From contig CM043953.1 of assembly GCA_014529385.2 (NCBI GenBank), positions 73,871,872 to 73,929,871 of the forward strand: a stretch of 58,000 nt of DNA, given 5' to 3'. The position numbers and the translations under genes are program-made. The DNA is from Adiantum capillus-veneris (lineage: Eukaryota; Streptophyta; Polypodiopsida; Polypodiales; Pteridaceae). This document shows positions 43,855 through 54,790 of the stretch, piece by piece; the stretch's first letter is position 1; every line of letters begins with the position of its first letter. Under the pieces are notes generated by a model. It had not been told where the DNA came from. It saw only the letters and a program-made list of their open reading frames with translations, and made no database searches.

Positions 43855-44825
43855 TATTGAGGTTTTAGACCAAGGTGGTTTGAGGGTCCACCACCTATCA
43901 AAGCTAGATCTATTGAAAGAATTTATCTCTATTGTTTGAAGATCAATTTGTGAATGGAGTGTAGTTACTTTGTTTAATACCATGGATGGTTTGGGGCAGA
44001 GGTTCACAACTTGTCCAACCTACTTACCATTGTGTTACGGTCGGAGGTTTTAGCCCAAAGTTGTTTGAAGGTCCACCATCTGGCCAAGCTAGCTCTATTG
44101 AAAGGAGATTGAAAGAAGCTATCTCTATTGTTTGAAGGTCAATGTGTGAATGAAGTGTAGCTACTATGTTTACTACCATGTATGGTTTGGGGTAGAGGTC
44201 CACCACTTGTCCAACCTACTAACCATTGTCTTATGGAGGTTTTAGCCCAAGGTGGTTTGAAGGTCCACCACCTGTCCAACCTAGCTCTATTGAATAGTCC
44301 TATCTCTACTATGATAAAATGGTTGGTTTCAAGTAGAGGTCCAACACTTGTCCAACCTACTATCCATTGTGTTATGGAGGTCTTAGCCCAAGGTGGTTTG
44401 AAGGTCCACCACCTGTCCAAGCTGAGTAGTCCTATTGCTATTGTTTGAAGGTCAATGTGTGAATGGAGTGTAGCTACTATGTTTACTACCATGGATGGTT
44501 TGGGGTAGAGGTCCATCACTTGTCAAATCTACTAGCCATTGTGTTATGGAGGTTTTAGCCCAAGGTGGAGGCCGACCACTTGTCCAAGCTATCTTTATTG
44601 AATAGTCCTATCTCTACTCCGATAGCATGGATGGTTTGGGGTAGAGGTCCAACACTTGTCCAACTTACTATCCATCGTGTAGTCGAGGTTTTAGCCCAAG
44701 GTGTTTTGAAAGAATTTATCTCTATTGTTTGAAGGTCAAAGTGTGAATGGAGTGTAGCTACTATGTTTACTACCATGGATGGTTTGGGTAGAGGTCCATC
44801 ACTTGTCCAACCTACTAACCACTGC
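43855..44825. repeat. ~180 bp tandem array, left block
   Basis: Units are marked by CATGGATGGTTTGGGGTAGA at about 43,980, 44,180, 44,500, 44,630 and 44,775, spaced about 130-200 bp. Each unit has two related halves (GGTCCACCACTTGTCCAACC and GGTCCACCACCTGTCCAAGC), so it seems to have arisen from a ~90 bp dimer. Short units lack about 45 bp. It abuts and replaces the 5' part of the minus-strand gypsy element. Confidence 0.85.
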
Positions 44826-45207
44826 TCGACGACTCTCAAAATGGGCAAATCCAAACCACATGAAATGGAAAGAGATCAATAAAGAAGTGACAAAGGACAT
44901 GATCAAGACAATATGGCCATGTGAGGACGCAGAGATCAAGAAAGGAAGGTTGAAGGTTTTGAAGTGCAACCGTGTTGCGATCAAAGAAAATCCTGAGAGG
45001 ATTTATTTGGAGGTTTATGGCCATCCCTTGCACAATGCAGATTGTGCGCCATGTTTTTCAAAAATGTTATATGTTCACTTTGTGCAACAGCGACCAATAG
45101 ACTTCTCGTCAAAGGAGACAACTGTTTCCACTCATGATTTAAGGGAAAGTTGTGTCACTTTCACCCGAGATGAGCCGGCATTGATAGTGGAAGGCGCCGA
45201 CCTATAG
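44826..45207 (+). other. Unknown ORF between array blocks
   Basis: Open frame from the end of the array to 45,207 (about 125 residues). It includes MIKTIWPCEDAEIKKGRLKV, RIYLEVYGHPLHNADCAPC and LRESCVTFTRDEP. It looks protein-like and has four cysteines, but I do not recognise a family. It has no start of its own, since the frame enters from array sequence, so it is probably a truncated gene or element piece. Confidence 0.35.
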
Positions 45208-45361
45208 TTAAAAAGAGAGAAGGATATTTAAACGACACAGTTGACAGAGAAAGATGTAGAAATAACACAGCTTTCTATAGCCACCCAGACACCCCAACCC
45301 TCACAAGTCCGGATGGGAAAAAGCATTCACCCTTAAGTAAGGACATCCAAAATCTGACACA

Positions 45362-45637
45362 GTGAGTGAATCCAACACCTGTACAAGGGACATACATCAG
45401 CCACCTTGTCATTCATCCGGATTTGGTCCCTGGTCTACTTCAGATGCATCCTCATCTTCCCAATGTCTAGTTTTCTACAAGAATTTTGATGGATGGAGTG
45501 GATATTATACATTGACATGTGGTCATTATTATCATTTAGTTTGTCTTATTCGTTTAATGCAAAATAGTAGTCGATGCATAATCTGTTCACAAGATATTCC
45601 ACAAGGAGTATATATTATGTTTGGCATGGCAAACTAA
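45362..45637 (+). pseudogene. RING-like zinc-binding fragment
   Basis: The C-terminal part reads YYTLTCGHYYHLVCLIRLMQ, then SSRCIICSQDIPQG: a C-G-H-x-x-H-x-x-C ... C-x-x-C arrangement like the second half of a RING or a zinc finger found in plant transposon proteins. The first Cys pair is missing or degenerate. The frame is short, and its context is a block of transposon debris. Confidence 0.35.
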
Positions 45638-45949
45638 TATAAATTCAAGCAAGCACACCCAGATACCCCTAGTACAATTAGAAATCTGTTTGATGAGCAA
45701 GATGCCGTTTTAGGGCAACACAATTGAGATCGACAAACTATGTACTATGGTGAATATGAAGCATTGTAATTACTCAAAACACATTTGAATACAAGGTCTT
45801 TTGCAGTGGTTTTTGACATTTACTCGTTCTACTCTCAAGCTATATTGAATCTGTTGAGTTGTTATCTGGTTCTAAGTCTGAGTGTTGTGGTTCTCCTTGT
45901 AATTCAACCTCCACATCTATTATCAAATTCTCTTCTATTTCATCTACAG

Positions 45950-46745
45950 TGCATTGAGATACACCAACATTGAACTCTTATTCATCTTCGTTTTGACAAT
46001 CATACAACCGGGTTGGCATTTCCTCCTCGTAGCCAGCACTTTTGATGTGATTCGATATCTTTTCATTACAAAACATATACATTAATTTTTCTGCTATGTC
46101 TGCTAATAGTCTATTGCAAATAGTGCTGTGAACATACTTGTGCATACTCCAGTTTCTCTCTGAACTTGAGTATGTTGCACATTGTGCGAGTACTTATATT
46201 GCAAGGGGACGTAAGGTAGAGTAATGCTCTCCACCATTCATCATCCACCACTTCCATGCAGGTTGCTCTTTTGCCATTACCTGTACAAAATCATTCACAA
46301 AAGAACCTTGTTTTAATCTAAGTGTACTCATTTCTTTGATGCAATCAATTCGGTCCTGAATGTTGGAGTAGAAGGTGTTGACCACGTGATAGAAATCGCT
46401 TACCACCTCTGTATTGGACATCAGATCTAAATTCCAATACTTTGGATCGAGCATGTAAGCAACACTATGGAGTGGACTATGAGCACTCTTCCACCTTGCG
46501 TGAAAATGCTTAGCCAAAAATTTTCGATGTTTGCCAGAGAATGGTACTCACCACTCCTTCTCTACTACAGACTCTTTCAGCTCTTCAGGATTTTCAAGAC
46601 TCTGTTGGACTGACCACGATGTCATCCACACTTTGTCCAAGTTCGGCGCCCTTTGATCAAGATTGCGGATCGCAAAGATAATGGGCATCAATACATGGTA
46701 TGCATCCATTACACTCCTTCACCAAGCAACCTTGTTTACTTTGCC
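45950..46745 (-). pseudogene. hAT transposase C-terminal remnant
   Basis: On the minus strand: VMDAYHVLMPIIFAIRNLD, KVWMTSWSVQQSLENPEEL, HFHARWKSAHSPLHSVAYML, PAWKWWMMNGGEHYSTLRPL, then after one stop QCATYSSSERNWSMHKYV and CNRLLADIAEKL. This is the hAT region from late catalytic core to the dimerisation domain (SSSERNWS is its hallmark). It has stops and no N-terminal BED finger or terminal repeats nearby. Confidence 0.75.
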
Positions 46746-46862
46746 ATGTAGACATGTAGTTTTATCTTTCACTTTTTCTTTCTGCTCAAACTGCAATTCA
46801 TCAAAGGCCGCACAATTGAATGTGTCAATCACAACGCATTATGTTTACTATATATAATTATT

Positions 46863-47072
46863 CCCGTCGGGCTTTTTTATTTTCCTGGCGAACCCTTCGG
46901 GAAAATGAAAAAGCCATACGGGCCCTGCAGGAAAATGGAAAACCCGGAGGGCTACCCGTCTCTATAGGTTTTTGCAGGTCATAATCAAAGTCACGTTAAC
47001 AATTAACGTGATCACGTGATTTTTTTGTGTAAATACTAAAGTTATTGATGTAATCACCTGATCGTGATTACA
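46863..47072. repeat. Cluster of hairpins and palindromes
   Basis: Three stem-loops and one palindrome in 210 bp: an imperfect 23 bp stem (46,863-46,922; CCCGTCGGG...AAGCCATACGGG), TCACGTTAA-CAA-TTAACGTGA (46,991-47,011), the palindrome ATCACGTGAT (47,011-47,020) and TGTAATCAC-CTGATC-GTGATTACA (47,049-47,072). It sits exactly between the hAT-containing block and the right array block. Confidence 0.75.
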
Positions 47073-47074
47073 TT

Positions 47075-48180
47075 AATGAAATCCCTATGGAAGGTTTCAG
47101 ACAGAGGTCCACCACTTCTCCAACCTACTATCCATTGTGTTATGGAGTATTTAACCCAAGGTGGTTTATTGAAGGTCCACCACATGTCCAAGCTAGATAT
47201 ATTGAAAGAAGCTATCTCTATTATTTCAAGGTTAGTGAAAGAATGGAGTGGAGCTACTATGTTTACTACCATGGATGGTTTGGAGCAAAGGTCCACCACT
47301 TTTCCAACCTACTAAACATTCTGTTATGGAGGTTTTAGCCCAAGGTGGTTTGAATGTCCCCCACCTATCTATTGAAAGAATCTATCTCTATTGCTTCAAG
47401 GTCAATGTGTGAATGGAACGGAGCTACTATGTCTACTACCATGGATGGTTTGGGGTAGAGGTACACCACTTGCCCAACATAATAATCATTGTGTTATGGA
47501 GGGTTTGGCCCATGGTGGTTTGAAGGTTCACCACCTGTCCAAGCTAGTTCTATTGAATAGTCCTATCTCTATTGTTTGAAGGTCAAAGTTTGAATGGAGT
47601 GTCGCTACTATGTTTGCTACCATGGATGGTTTGGGGAAGAGGTCCACCACTTGTCCAACCTACTATCCATTCTTGTCGAAGCTAGATCTATTGGAAAGTC
47701 CTACCTCTATTGTTTGAATGTCTGTGTGAATGGAGCGTAGCTACTATGTTTACTACCATGGATGGTTTGGGGTAGAGGTCCACCACTTTTCCAACCTACT
47801 AACCATTGTGTTATGGAGGTTTTAGCCCAAGGTGGTTTGAAGGTCCACCACATGTCCAAGCTAGTTCTATTGAATAGTCCTATCTCTATTGTTTGAGGAT
47901 CAATGTGTGAATGGAGTGTAGCTACTATGTTTACTACCAGGGATGGTATGGGCAGAGGTCCACCACTTGTCCAACCTACTAACCATTGTGTTAGGGAGGT
48001 TCTAGCCCAAGGTGGTTTTAAGGTCCACTACTTGTCCAAGCTAGCTTTATTGAAAGAAGCTATCTCTATTGTTTCAAGGTCAATAGTTGAATGGGGTGGA
48101 GCTACTATGTTTACTACCATGGATGGTCTGGGGCAGTGACTACTTGGACACTAGGAAGCAGGGTCATGCACTAGTTCACC
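47075..48180. repeat. ~180 bp tandem array, right block
   Basis: Marker GGATGGTTTGGGG-like words at about 47,089, 47,271, 47,444, 47,621, 47,757, 47,938 and 48,118, spaced 182, 173, 177, 136, 181 and 180 bp. Same unit as the left block, same orientation. Weaker copies fade out to about 48,400. Confidence 0.85.
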
Positions 48181-48370
48181 TTGGACATTGAGCTTTAAAA
48201 CTAGGTTCACCACTTGTCCAAGATATGCCACTTAAATAGGGAGGGGGTTCTTGAGCCAATATGCACCACTTCTCAAATGTTGCTTCCATTGAAATAATTA
48301 AGGATTACTTGGACATTGAGATGCAAGTTCTATAGTCATTTACTGATGACATTAGAACTAGGTCCAACAC

Positions 48371-50042
48371 TTGTCTAAGCTATGTTGTAATATAGTAAGT
48401 GGGTCCCCATTTATCCACTTTGATTGGGCTCCTCAAATTGAAAGTCGTCGGACTATTAACATTCATAACCTTCATGTCTTTTATAGTGGAGATTATAAAA
48501 TTTTGCTCAAAAGAGAAGTACCTATGAGTATGAACTTGACAACATATGCTTTTCACTTGCAGGATGGACTTCGAATCTGGGGAGAAAGTACATTTGATTC
48601 TTGATAATGAAATTGTTGGTATTGGTTGTGTGTGTAGAGCAAATCCAAATTCCACATGTGGTGATACAAAGACAGGGAAAGGAAATGTATCTATACTAGT
48701 GGATGAATGTTTTAAGGATGTGGTGCTCCCTTTTCCTACAATGGATACTACATCTCTCCAAAGCTCATTATGGAGTGCCGTTCGATGGCCTAAGCTTCTT
48801 TTGTAGTCTTCCATGATATATGACCGCAATTGACACAAATGAAAGCTATAATGGTGATAAACAAGGGGATCAACCTCATCCTCTACTTACAGATGCAATA
48901 CCTATAACAAGCCCAGAGTTTGAAACATTGGTACGAGAATCTTGGAGAAATCAAAGGGCACTTTTAAAGGATGACACAATGATGCAAATTGTACATGAAG
49001 GGACCATCTTATATGTAATTCCAAATGATCATGTTAACTTCCATGTACTTGGTGATGATTTTGTGGATGTGGGTATTGAAAGGGAGAATGAAATTAGTGA
49101 AAACATGCCTGATGTGGCTAGCATCACTTTGGTAAAGTGGCCCATCAAGCAGACAACCATGTTGGATGGGATCCCAGGGGGATCCCATTACAACGCTTTG
49201 TTCCTATTAATGGGATGCATGCTATATGTGCAGACTCTGATGTATCCAATGATGATAATGCTAGAAAATATGGTGATGGGAATATCGTTGCTACATTGTT
49301 AAGGAAACGACGCTACACTTTTATCAACAAATCTTGGAAAACAAGAGCAGCAGCAGCTTCTGCTTTTTATCTTGCAAACTGAGTCAATTCAAAGGGTTTC
49401 ATGTATTGATTGTTGTGGACAAAAATCCTGTCAATTGCAGATCGGGATATGATGACAAGGTTACGGCAAGAATTTTGGGGAGAGTCTCAAAAAGCACGTA
49501 CTAATTATGTTTATGATGTCCTATCTATATGCTATCAGAAAGACGAAAAGATGCGATACCAATTCAAGATAAATGGCTCTATTGTTTGTTGTAGAGCATG
49601 GTATGAGCTACATGGAATACCAAAGACATCATTTTACCGCTACAAGGAAAAATTTGAAAATGGTGTGCGCCATTATGTGCATGGTAACACATGCACATTG
49701 AGACGAGGACTTCAACATACTAATTTAGCAAGAGCATTGCTAAATGAGTTTGTGTGATAACAACTCTGAGAAGATGCCACACAAAAGTAGACCACTACTA
49801 GATGGCTCAATTGACACTCAATTAGTGATTCCATCAATGTACAAACAGGTTGACATTTTAAGCAAAATCAACACGACACTTGACCAAATGGTTATGAGAA
49901 GAAGTTATTTCAGTGTGGAACAAAGAGTATCCACATGTCACTTTAACAAAGACAAGTGAGTTCTCTAAGTGCAATGTTTGCAGTTCAATTAAGGCAAGGC
50001 TAGACGCTAAACCTTCTCTTGATGAGAGATCTCTCTCTCTCT

Positions 50043-50044
<2 letters not shown>
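48371..50044 (+). pseudogene. DUF7869-type transposase gene, 5' part
   Basis: Likely exon start at 48,563 after TTTTCACTTGCAG. Then EKVHLILDNEIVGIGCVCR, VSILVDECFKDVVLPFP and SAVRWPK, resembling the DUF8039-type domain of plant transposon proteins. At 49,500-49,757 come ICYQKDEKMRYQFKING, CRAWYELHGIPKTSFYRYK and HGN, then PSMYKQVDILSKI, and after a one-base slip near 49,923 EYPHVTLTKTSEFSKCNVC and SSIKARLDA. This order matches the N-terminal half of a large uncharacterised family in plants and animals. The frame ends at the (GA)n tract holding the LINE and resumes at 54,787. Confidence 0.65.
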
Positions 50045-50045
<1 letters not shown>

Positions 50046-50109
<64 letters not shown>

Positions 50110-50121
50110 TAGATAGATAGT
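50046..50121 (+). repeat. (GA)30 then (GATA)4 at LINE 3' junction
   Basis: (GA)n runs 50,046-50,105 and passes into TAGATAGATAGATAG. Read on the LINE's strand, its 3' end is followed by CTATCTATCTAT and (TC)n instead of poly-A. Confidence 0.88.
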
Positions 50122-50173
50122 TCTATTATCGTCCTGGGAGGTCAAATATGACCTATGGGACCAAATGAACATG

Positions 50174-53100
50174 TCACGTGGTGTGAGTGGAGTTCATAAG
50201 TGACTCTCGATGCTCAAAAATGGCTGAAATGAGCATCGCAATAGAGAGTCCACATCGTGGTTGGGAGAGGAAGGTATGTAGGGAGAGCTCATGGCTGAAT
50301 ATATGGGGAAAAGAGGACCTAATGTGGTCAAAAGCTGAGCACTCAAGTAGTGTGTGGTACTCACTCTCTCGCACTTGACGAGGGCATAAGGTGCAAAGTC
50401 GATGACACTCCTCGCCAGTGCCCCAACGTCCTGTCTCGCAGCGTAGAGAATGGGAGCTAAGACGAATGGAGGCAATGGTGCGGATCGCACTCAACGGGAT
50501 GGGTTCAAGGATGTAGGAATGGGTTCGGTTACCTCGTTCCGAGAAGAAGAGAGATTTGTAGTTTGGGGCAACGTGTGTGGTGTAATGGCTGAAGCGAGAA
50601 CCTCCGGATTTCTCCCAAGCCATGATACATTGGCGTTGTAAGAAGGCCTCATTAACTTGGGAGTCGATCGACGCATCCTTGACCAAGTGACATGCATCCC
50701 ATCTTCCAAACCATTTCTTGATATCAAGCATCCACCCCGAACTTAGTATTTTGCTCTTGCATGTCTTTTGAACCTTTTGACTTGCTTCATATGCGATTCT
50801 AGCAAGTCGATGCAAAGGGCTACGTTGTGTCTTACGCATGTACTCCACAACCCTTTCCATGCCCAAGACCTCAATGGGAAGCGATCCGAACTCAAGAAGT
50901 AAGAGCATGTAGGGTGTTTGTGTCTTGACTTGGAGAAAGTTGGTGAGAAAACGTTTTTGGACATTCTCAAACTCTTTCCAAGTAGACTTCCCGATGCTTC
51001 CACCCCACACCTCCACTCCATAAAGAAGCACCGGTGTCACCAATGTGTCAAAGAGGTACTTTTTGAGAGCCCAACACTTGATCTCTCCTGCATTGCACAT
51101 GTTCTCAAATGCATAATAAGCCCTCTTTCCAGCTTCCAAGCGACGCATTGCACAATCCTTCCATTTATGATTGGATGGAACCTCAAGGCCAAGGTACTTG
51201 AAGTGATCTACCACTTCAAGTTTCTCATTGCTGTATACAATGCATGTATTTTCGTCATTGAGGGTCTTTACAAGCATAACCTTGGTTTTGGATCCATTCA
51301 CGATCAGCCCACTATGTAGGCAAAAGCGTTCCAAGACACTCATAAGCTTTTGTGCATCTTCTAACGTATGTGGCAAGAGCACTACATCATCGGCATAAAG
51401 CAAAAGCATGATCACCGCATTTCCGATCTTAACCTCTTCTATGCCTTCTTGCTACATAAAATCAAGAACCATGCATTCCAATTCATCAATGAGTAGCCCA
51501 AAGAGGGTTGGGAAAAGTGGGCATCCTTGTTTGACACCAATAGTACTTGCAAAAAATTCTGAAATTCCATCTCCCATACGTAATCGACATATCACTTTTT
51601 GGTAGATGCGAAATACTGCATGCATAAATTCTCTCGGCACTTGAAGGCTTTGCATACGTCTCCAAAGATTTCCTCGCGGTACCATGTCAAAAGCTTTCTT
51701 GAAATCCACAAAGCAACAATACAACTTTTTTCCTTTCAATCGAGACGCTTCCATAAGAACTCGAAGAGTGACAAGGTGATCAATAGTACTATGATGCTTT
51801 CGAAAACCTGCTTGGCCAAGCGCACGTTTGCCATTCTTTTCAGCCCATTCACTTATCTTCATCTCCATGATACATCCAAATAACTTTGCCATCAAAGAAC
51901 CAACCATTATAGTGCGATAGTTGTTCACATTGTTTACATCTCCTCCTTTGTGCAAAGGTTTGATCCAATTTACACTCCAATCATGAGGCATGCCATACTG
52001 AAGTGCAAGGTTAAACATATCGCATATCCAATATCGTGTTTTCTTGCTTGTCCATTTAATCATTTCAGCCTTGACACCTTGAAGGTCACCTGCCTTGCGA
52101 GTAGCAAGTTTCTCAAGCGCGCGGCATACATCTTCAATGGTAAAGAAGGGAGACATAAATGGAAGGAAGCTACAACCCTCCATCTTATCAACATTGGGTT
52201 GCTCATAGAGGTTCTTACAATGCATATACATATCCTCAAGAGTCAAGTCACCAAAGCTCTCAACGCGCTTGCCTTTTAGATTTTGCCAAAACTTGCCACA
52301 TGCATGTGCTTTCTCTTGTGCTAAAAGAAGTTGTTTTTCGACTTCCCACCTTCTCCTCTTCTTTTGAACAAGTGCTTTGTATGTGTGTGAACATTCCAAG
52401 TAAACTTCCTTGTCTTTGATTGCATCCAATCTTAGCAAGTGTTTTCGGGCTTGACTACATTCCATGTCAAACCATTTCTTCTTGGTGCCACCCTTCTTAG
52501 ACCTTTTGCAAGACATGTGTTTCACCGAAAAGCATTCCTTCGCACAAGAGAAAATTACTTCTTTGAAAACTTTCCACTTGCATTCTAATGTTGGGCTCTC
52601 TTGATGCTCTATCACGCTTAACATTTGGTCCACCATATCAGCATATATAAGTGCTCGTTTGAAGTCTAGACGTAGGTACGAATGATTCACATCATGATTG
52701 GAGGCTACATGCTCGGGCCGTTTATCACACTTGAGGTCAATACATAACATCCTATGATCCGATTCCGGATTCCATTCACCAAGTGTAAAGCTTTGTATGC
52801 AATCTAAAGTGGCTTCTGAGAACAACATATAATCAATCACGCTAGCACCATTGTGCTTTCTACATGTAAAGTCATTGGTGCCTTGCCATAGAGATACACC
52901 ATTTGCAATGAGCATTCCGGTACTATTGCACATATGTAGAAGTGAGTTTCCATAGTGATCCACTTCTTTTGCATCATTAGAACTTCGATTATACATGTAT
53001 GAGTCATCCACTCTTCTTGAGACATGCGGCATGTCGACTTGTTGTGTGTCGTGTTGTAACATATTTGTGCGAGCATTCATGTCTCCAAAAACAATGACTT

Positions 53101-53554
53101 CACCTTGATCCTTGTAATGAGCAATGTCTTCCTCTAGTTCATCAAAGGGCTGATCTCTATCCATATTCAAGCGAGCATAAAAGTTGGAGTCATAGTGAGG
53201 AATGTAGCAACTGGCCACAAACATGACTTGACCATTTGGTGGGCTGATTTTCAGCCATAAGTAGCGTTTATACTTATCTTCTTTGACAATGGAAACATCT
53301 TTCAAACCCTTTTTGGTCATACATGCTATGCCTCCTTGGCCTCTTTGTTGCTTTGCATTTTTGGCTCACATCAAAGAATGCACATCGTATTTGTCAAATC
53401 CAAGAATTCATTGCGCATCATGCTCCCATGTTTCGACAAGAAGTATCACATCGGAGTCATTGGTAAGCTCATCAATGCCAATTCCCGCATTCCATGGATA
53501 CCCGTTACAATTCCAAAAGCTTATTCGCAAGCGTGAGTTGGTCTCATAGATCAT
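50174..53554 (-). pseudogene. LINE ORF2: endonuclease and reverse transcriptase
   Basis: ATG at 53,554 overlaps nothing and lies 6 bp after the ORF1 stop. The N-terminal APE-like endonuclease has RISFWNCNGYPWNAGI, LLVETWEHDAQ, FGDMNART, SVIDYMLFSEA and SDHRML. The RT has IKPLHKGGDVNNVNNYRTI, QAGFRKHHSTIDHL, FVDFKKAFDMVPR (catalytic Asp), GVKQGCPLFPTLFGLLID and YADDVVLLPH. The C-terminus has a zinc motif, CTLCPRQVRESEYHTLLEC. I see no RNase H. In-frame stops at 53,408-53,410, 53,366-53,368 and 51,452-51,454 are the only damage seen. The enzyme would nick DNA and copy LINE RNA at the nick. Confidence 0.88.
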
Positions 53555-53560
53555 GTGTCC

Positions 53561-54493
53561 CTATTTGTTGGGTGGACTTGCATCCTCCCCAAGTGGCTTT
53601 TCTTCTTGAGATGATACCTTAACCTTCTTGCTTCTTTCCTCGTATGCTTTGCGACGTACATTTTGTTGCATAAGAGTGCGATCCTCATATACATTACAAC
53701 CCGTTCCTTTGAGGTAGATCCAACCATTGTCAAGGATGATCTTTCTCTTTACCTCATCAGCCATGGTACATACAATAGGTCTTTCTCCCGAGCGAGGGAC
53801 TCCTTGTTTTCCAACTCGATGTGCACCATAAGCCATGATTCCTGACATGCCAAACTGTGTAGCAAAAAACTCTTCAATAGCAACCGCAAGAGATTGGGGT
53901 GTTTCCATGCTTTCCTCCTTGATTCCACGAATGACGATGTTCTTTGAGCGTTTTTGTCGTTCTTGCAATTCTTGAGTGTCCACATTCTCTACATTCTTTG
54001 CTTGGACAACGGCTTGCGTGATAGGAGATGTAGAAACCACATTATCCTTACATATATCAGCCCATGATTTGGATGCATTTCTCATCTCACATACATCATG
54101 TCGTATTGTATCTATCGTTTCCTCTTTCAATACATGATCACTCTCAACTTTGCTCAAGCGCTCTTTCACTACATTCATGTCAACAAGAGAGCGTTTACAT
54201 TCTTGAACTTCATTCTCAAGATGCATCAAGCGTGTTGTTTGCATTTCAAGAACCTTCTTGAGGTGCTCATTCTCCACAACGAGAACTCTTAAAGTACCAT
54301 TCTCCATTGCAAGTGCGCGCAACTCTTCACCTTGCTTGTTGACGGTTTCCTGTAACGAAATCAAGTAAGCCATGATCATTGCTTCCGTTGTTGTAGACGA
54401 TGTGGTTGGATTAGTATCCAAATTCCTTGGAGATTTTGCATCATTCTCCATGGCGAGTGTGGTTTTTCCACCCTTGCGAGTTTTGTCTGACAT
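53561..54493 (-). CDS. LINE ORF1: coiled-coil RNA-binding protein
   Basis: Start chosen at MSDKTRKGGK (54,493); the frame is open nine codons further. Residues about 50-140 form a heptad-rich coiled coil (LEMQTTRLMHLENEVQECK). Residues about 185-300 have RSKNIVIRGIKEE, YGAHRVGKQG and the NVYEDRTLMQQNVRRK ending typical of ORF1 proteins with an RRM-like chaperone fold in many animal and algal LINEs. The DUF4283 and CCHC knuckles usual in plant L1 ORF1 are not seen. It is intact, with a stop six bases before ORF2. Its likely role is RNP formation with the LINE RNA. Confidence 0.78.
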   Translation of the reverse strand: MSDKTRKGGKTTLAMENDAKSPRNLDTNPTTSSTTTEAMIMAYLISLQETVNKQGEELRALAMENGTLRVLVVENEHLKKVLEMQTTRLMHLENEVQECKRSLVDMNVVKERLSKVESDHVLKEETIDTIRHDVCEMRNASKSWADICKDNVVSTSPITQAVVQAKNVENVDTQELQERQKRSKNIVIRGIKEESMETPQSLAVAIEEFFATQFGMSGIMAYGAHRVGKQGVPRSGERPIVCTMADEVKRKIILDNGWIYLKGTGCNVYEDRTLMQQNVRRKAYEERSKKVKVSSQEEKPLGEDASPPNK

Positions 54494-54712
54494 TGCTTCA
54501 AGTCGGCAACAAAAACGCAAAGTTTTGACAGTTTTTTCAGTTCTGAGATGCTGTTACAGCAAAGCCTTCCATTACACAAAAAAATTCTGTCTTTACATCA
54601 ATACGTAGAGGGCTTCGTGCTCTTCGATTGAGGCTATAGATCACCTAAATCGGAGTTCGGATGAACAAGTTATGGTCAAAAGAGTGAACTGTTGTCTACT
54701 AGGTCAAAAAAC

Positions 54713-54714
<2 letters not shown>

Positions 54715-54786
<72 letters not shown>
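54715..54786 (+). repeat. (GA)n at LINE 5' junction
   Basis: About 72 bases of GA, same strand sense as the tract at the LINE 3' end. The transposase reading frame continues directly after it (EREVHMARQKSCRSLYYAW). Confidence 0.9.

Positions 54787-54790
<4 letters not shown>

Larger units (their letters stand above)
50106..54714 (-). mobile_element. Nearly full-length LINE (APE-type non-LTR retrotransposon)
   Basis: About 4.6 kb with ORF1 then ORF2 on the minus strand, a 5' leader of about 200 bp (54,521-54,714), and a (GATA)n-like tail instead of poly-A. (GA)n tracts on both sides have the same orientation, as if the target was a GA repeat that was duplicated. It interrupts a transposase coding sequence that resumes on the far side. 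Only three in-frame stops are visible in ORF2, all at TGA or TAG that could come from CGA or CAG by C-to-T change, so the copy is not very old. Confidence 0.88.

Noticed and set aside
44182-44448. Open frames within the tandem array, and those at 47,064-48,139
   Set aside because: They only reflect the repeat unit being open in one frame. No family signal, and they change with unit length.
43855-48180. CRISPR-like array
   Set aside because: Whole units of about 180 bp repeat without unique spacers, and the setting is a plant genome. It is a satellite-like tandem repeat.
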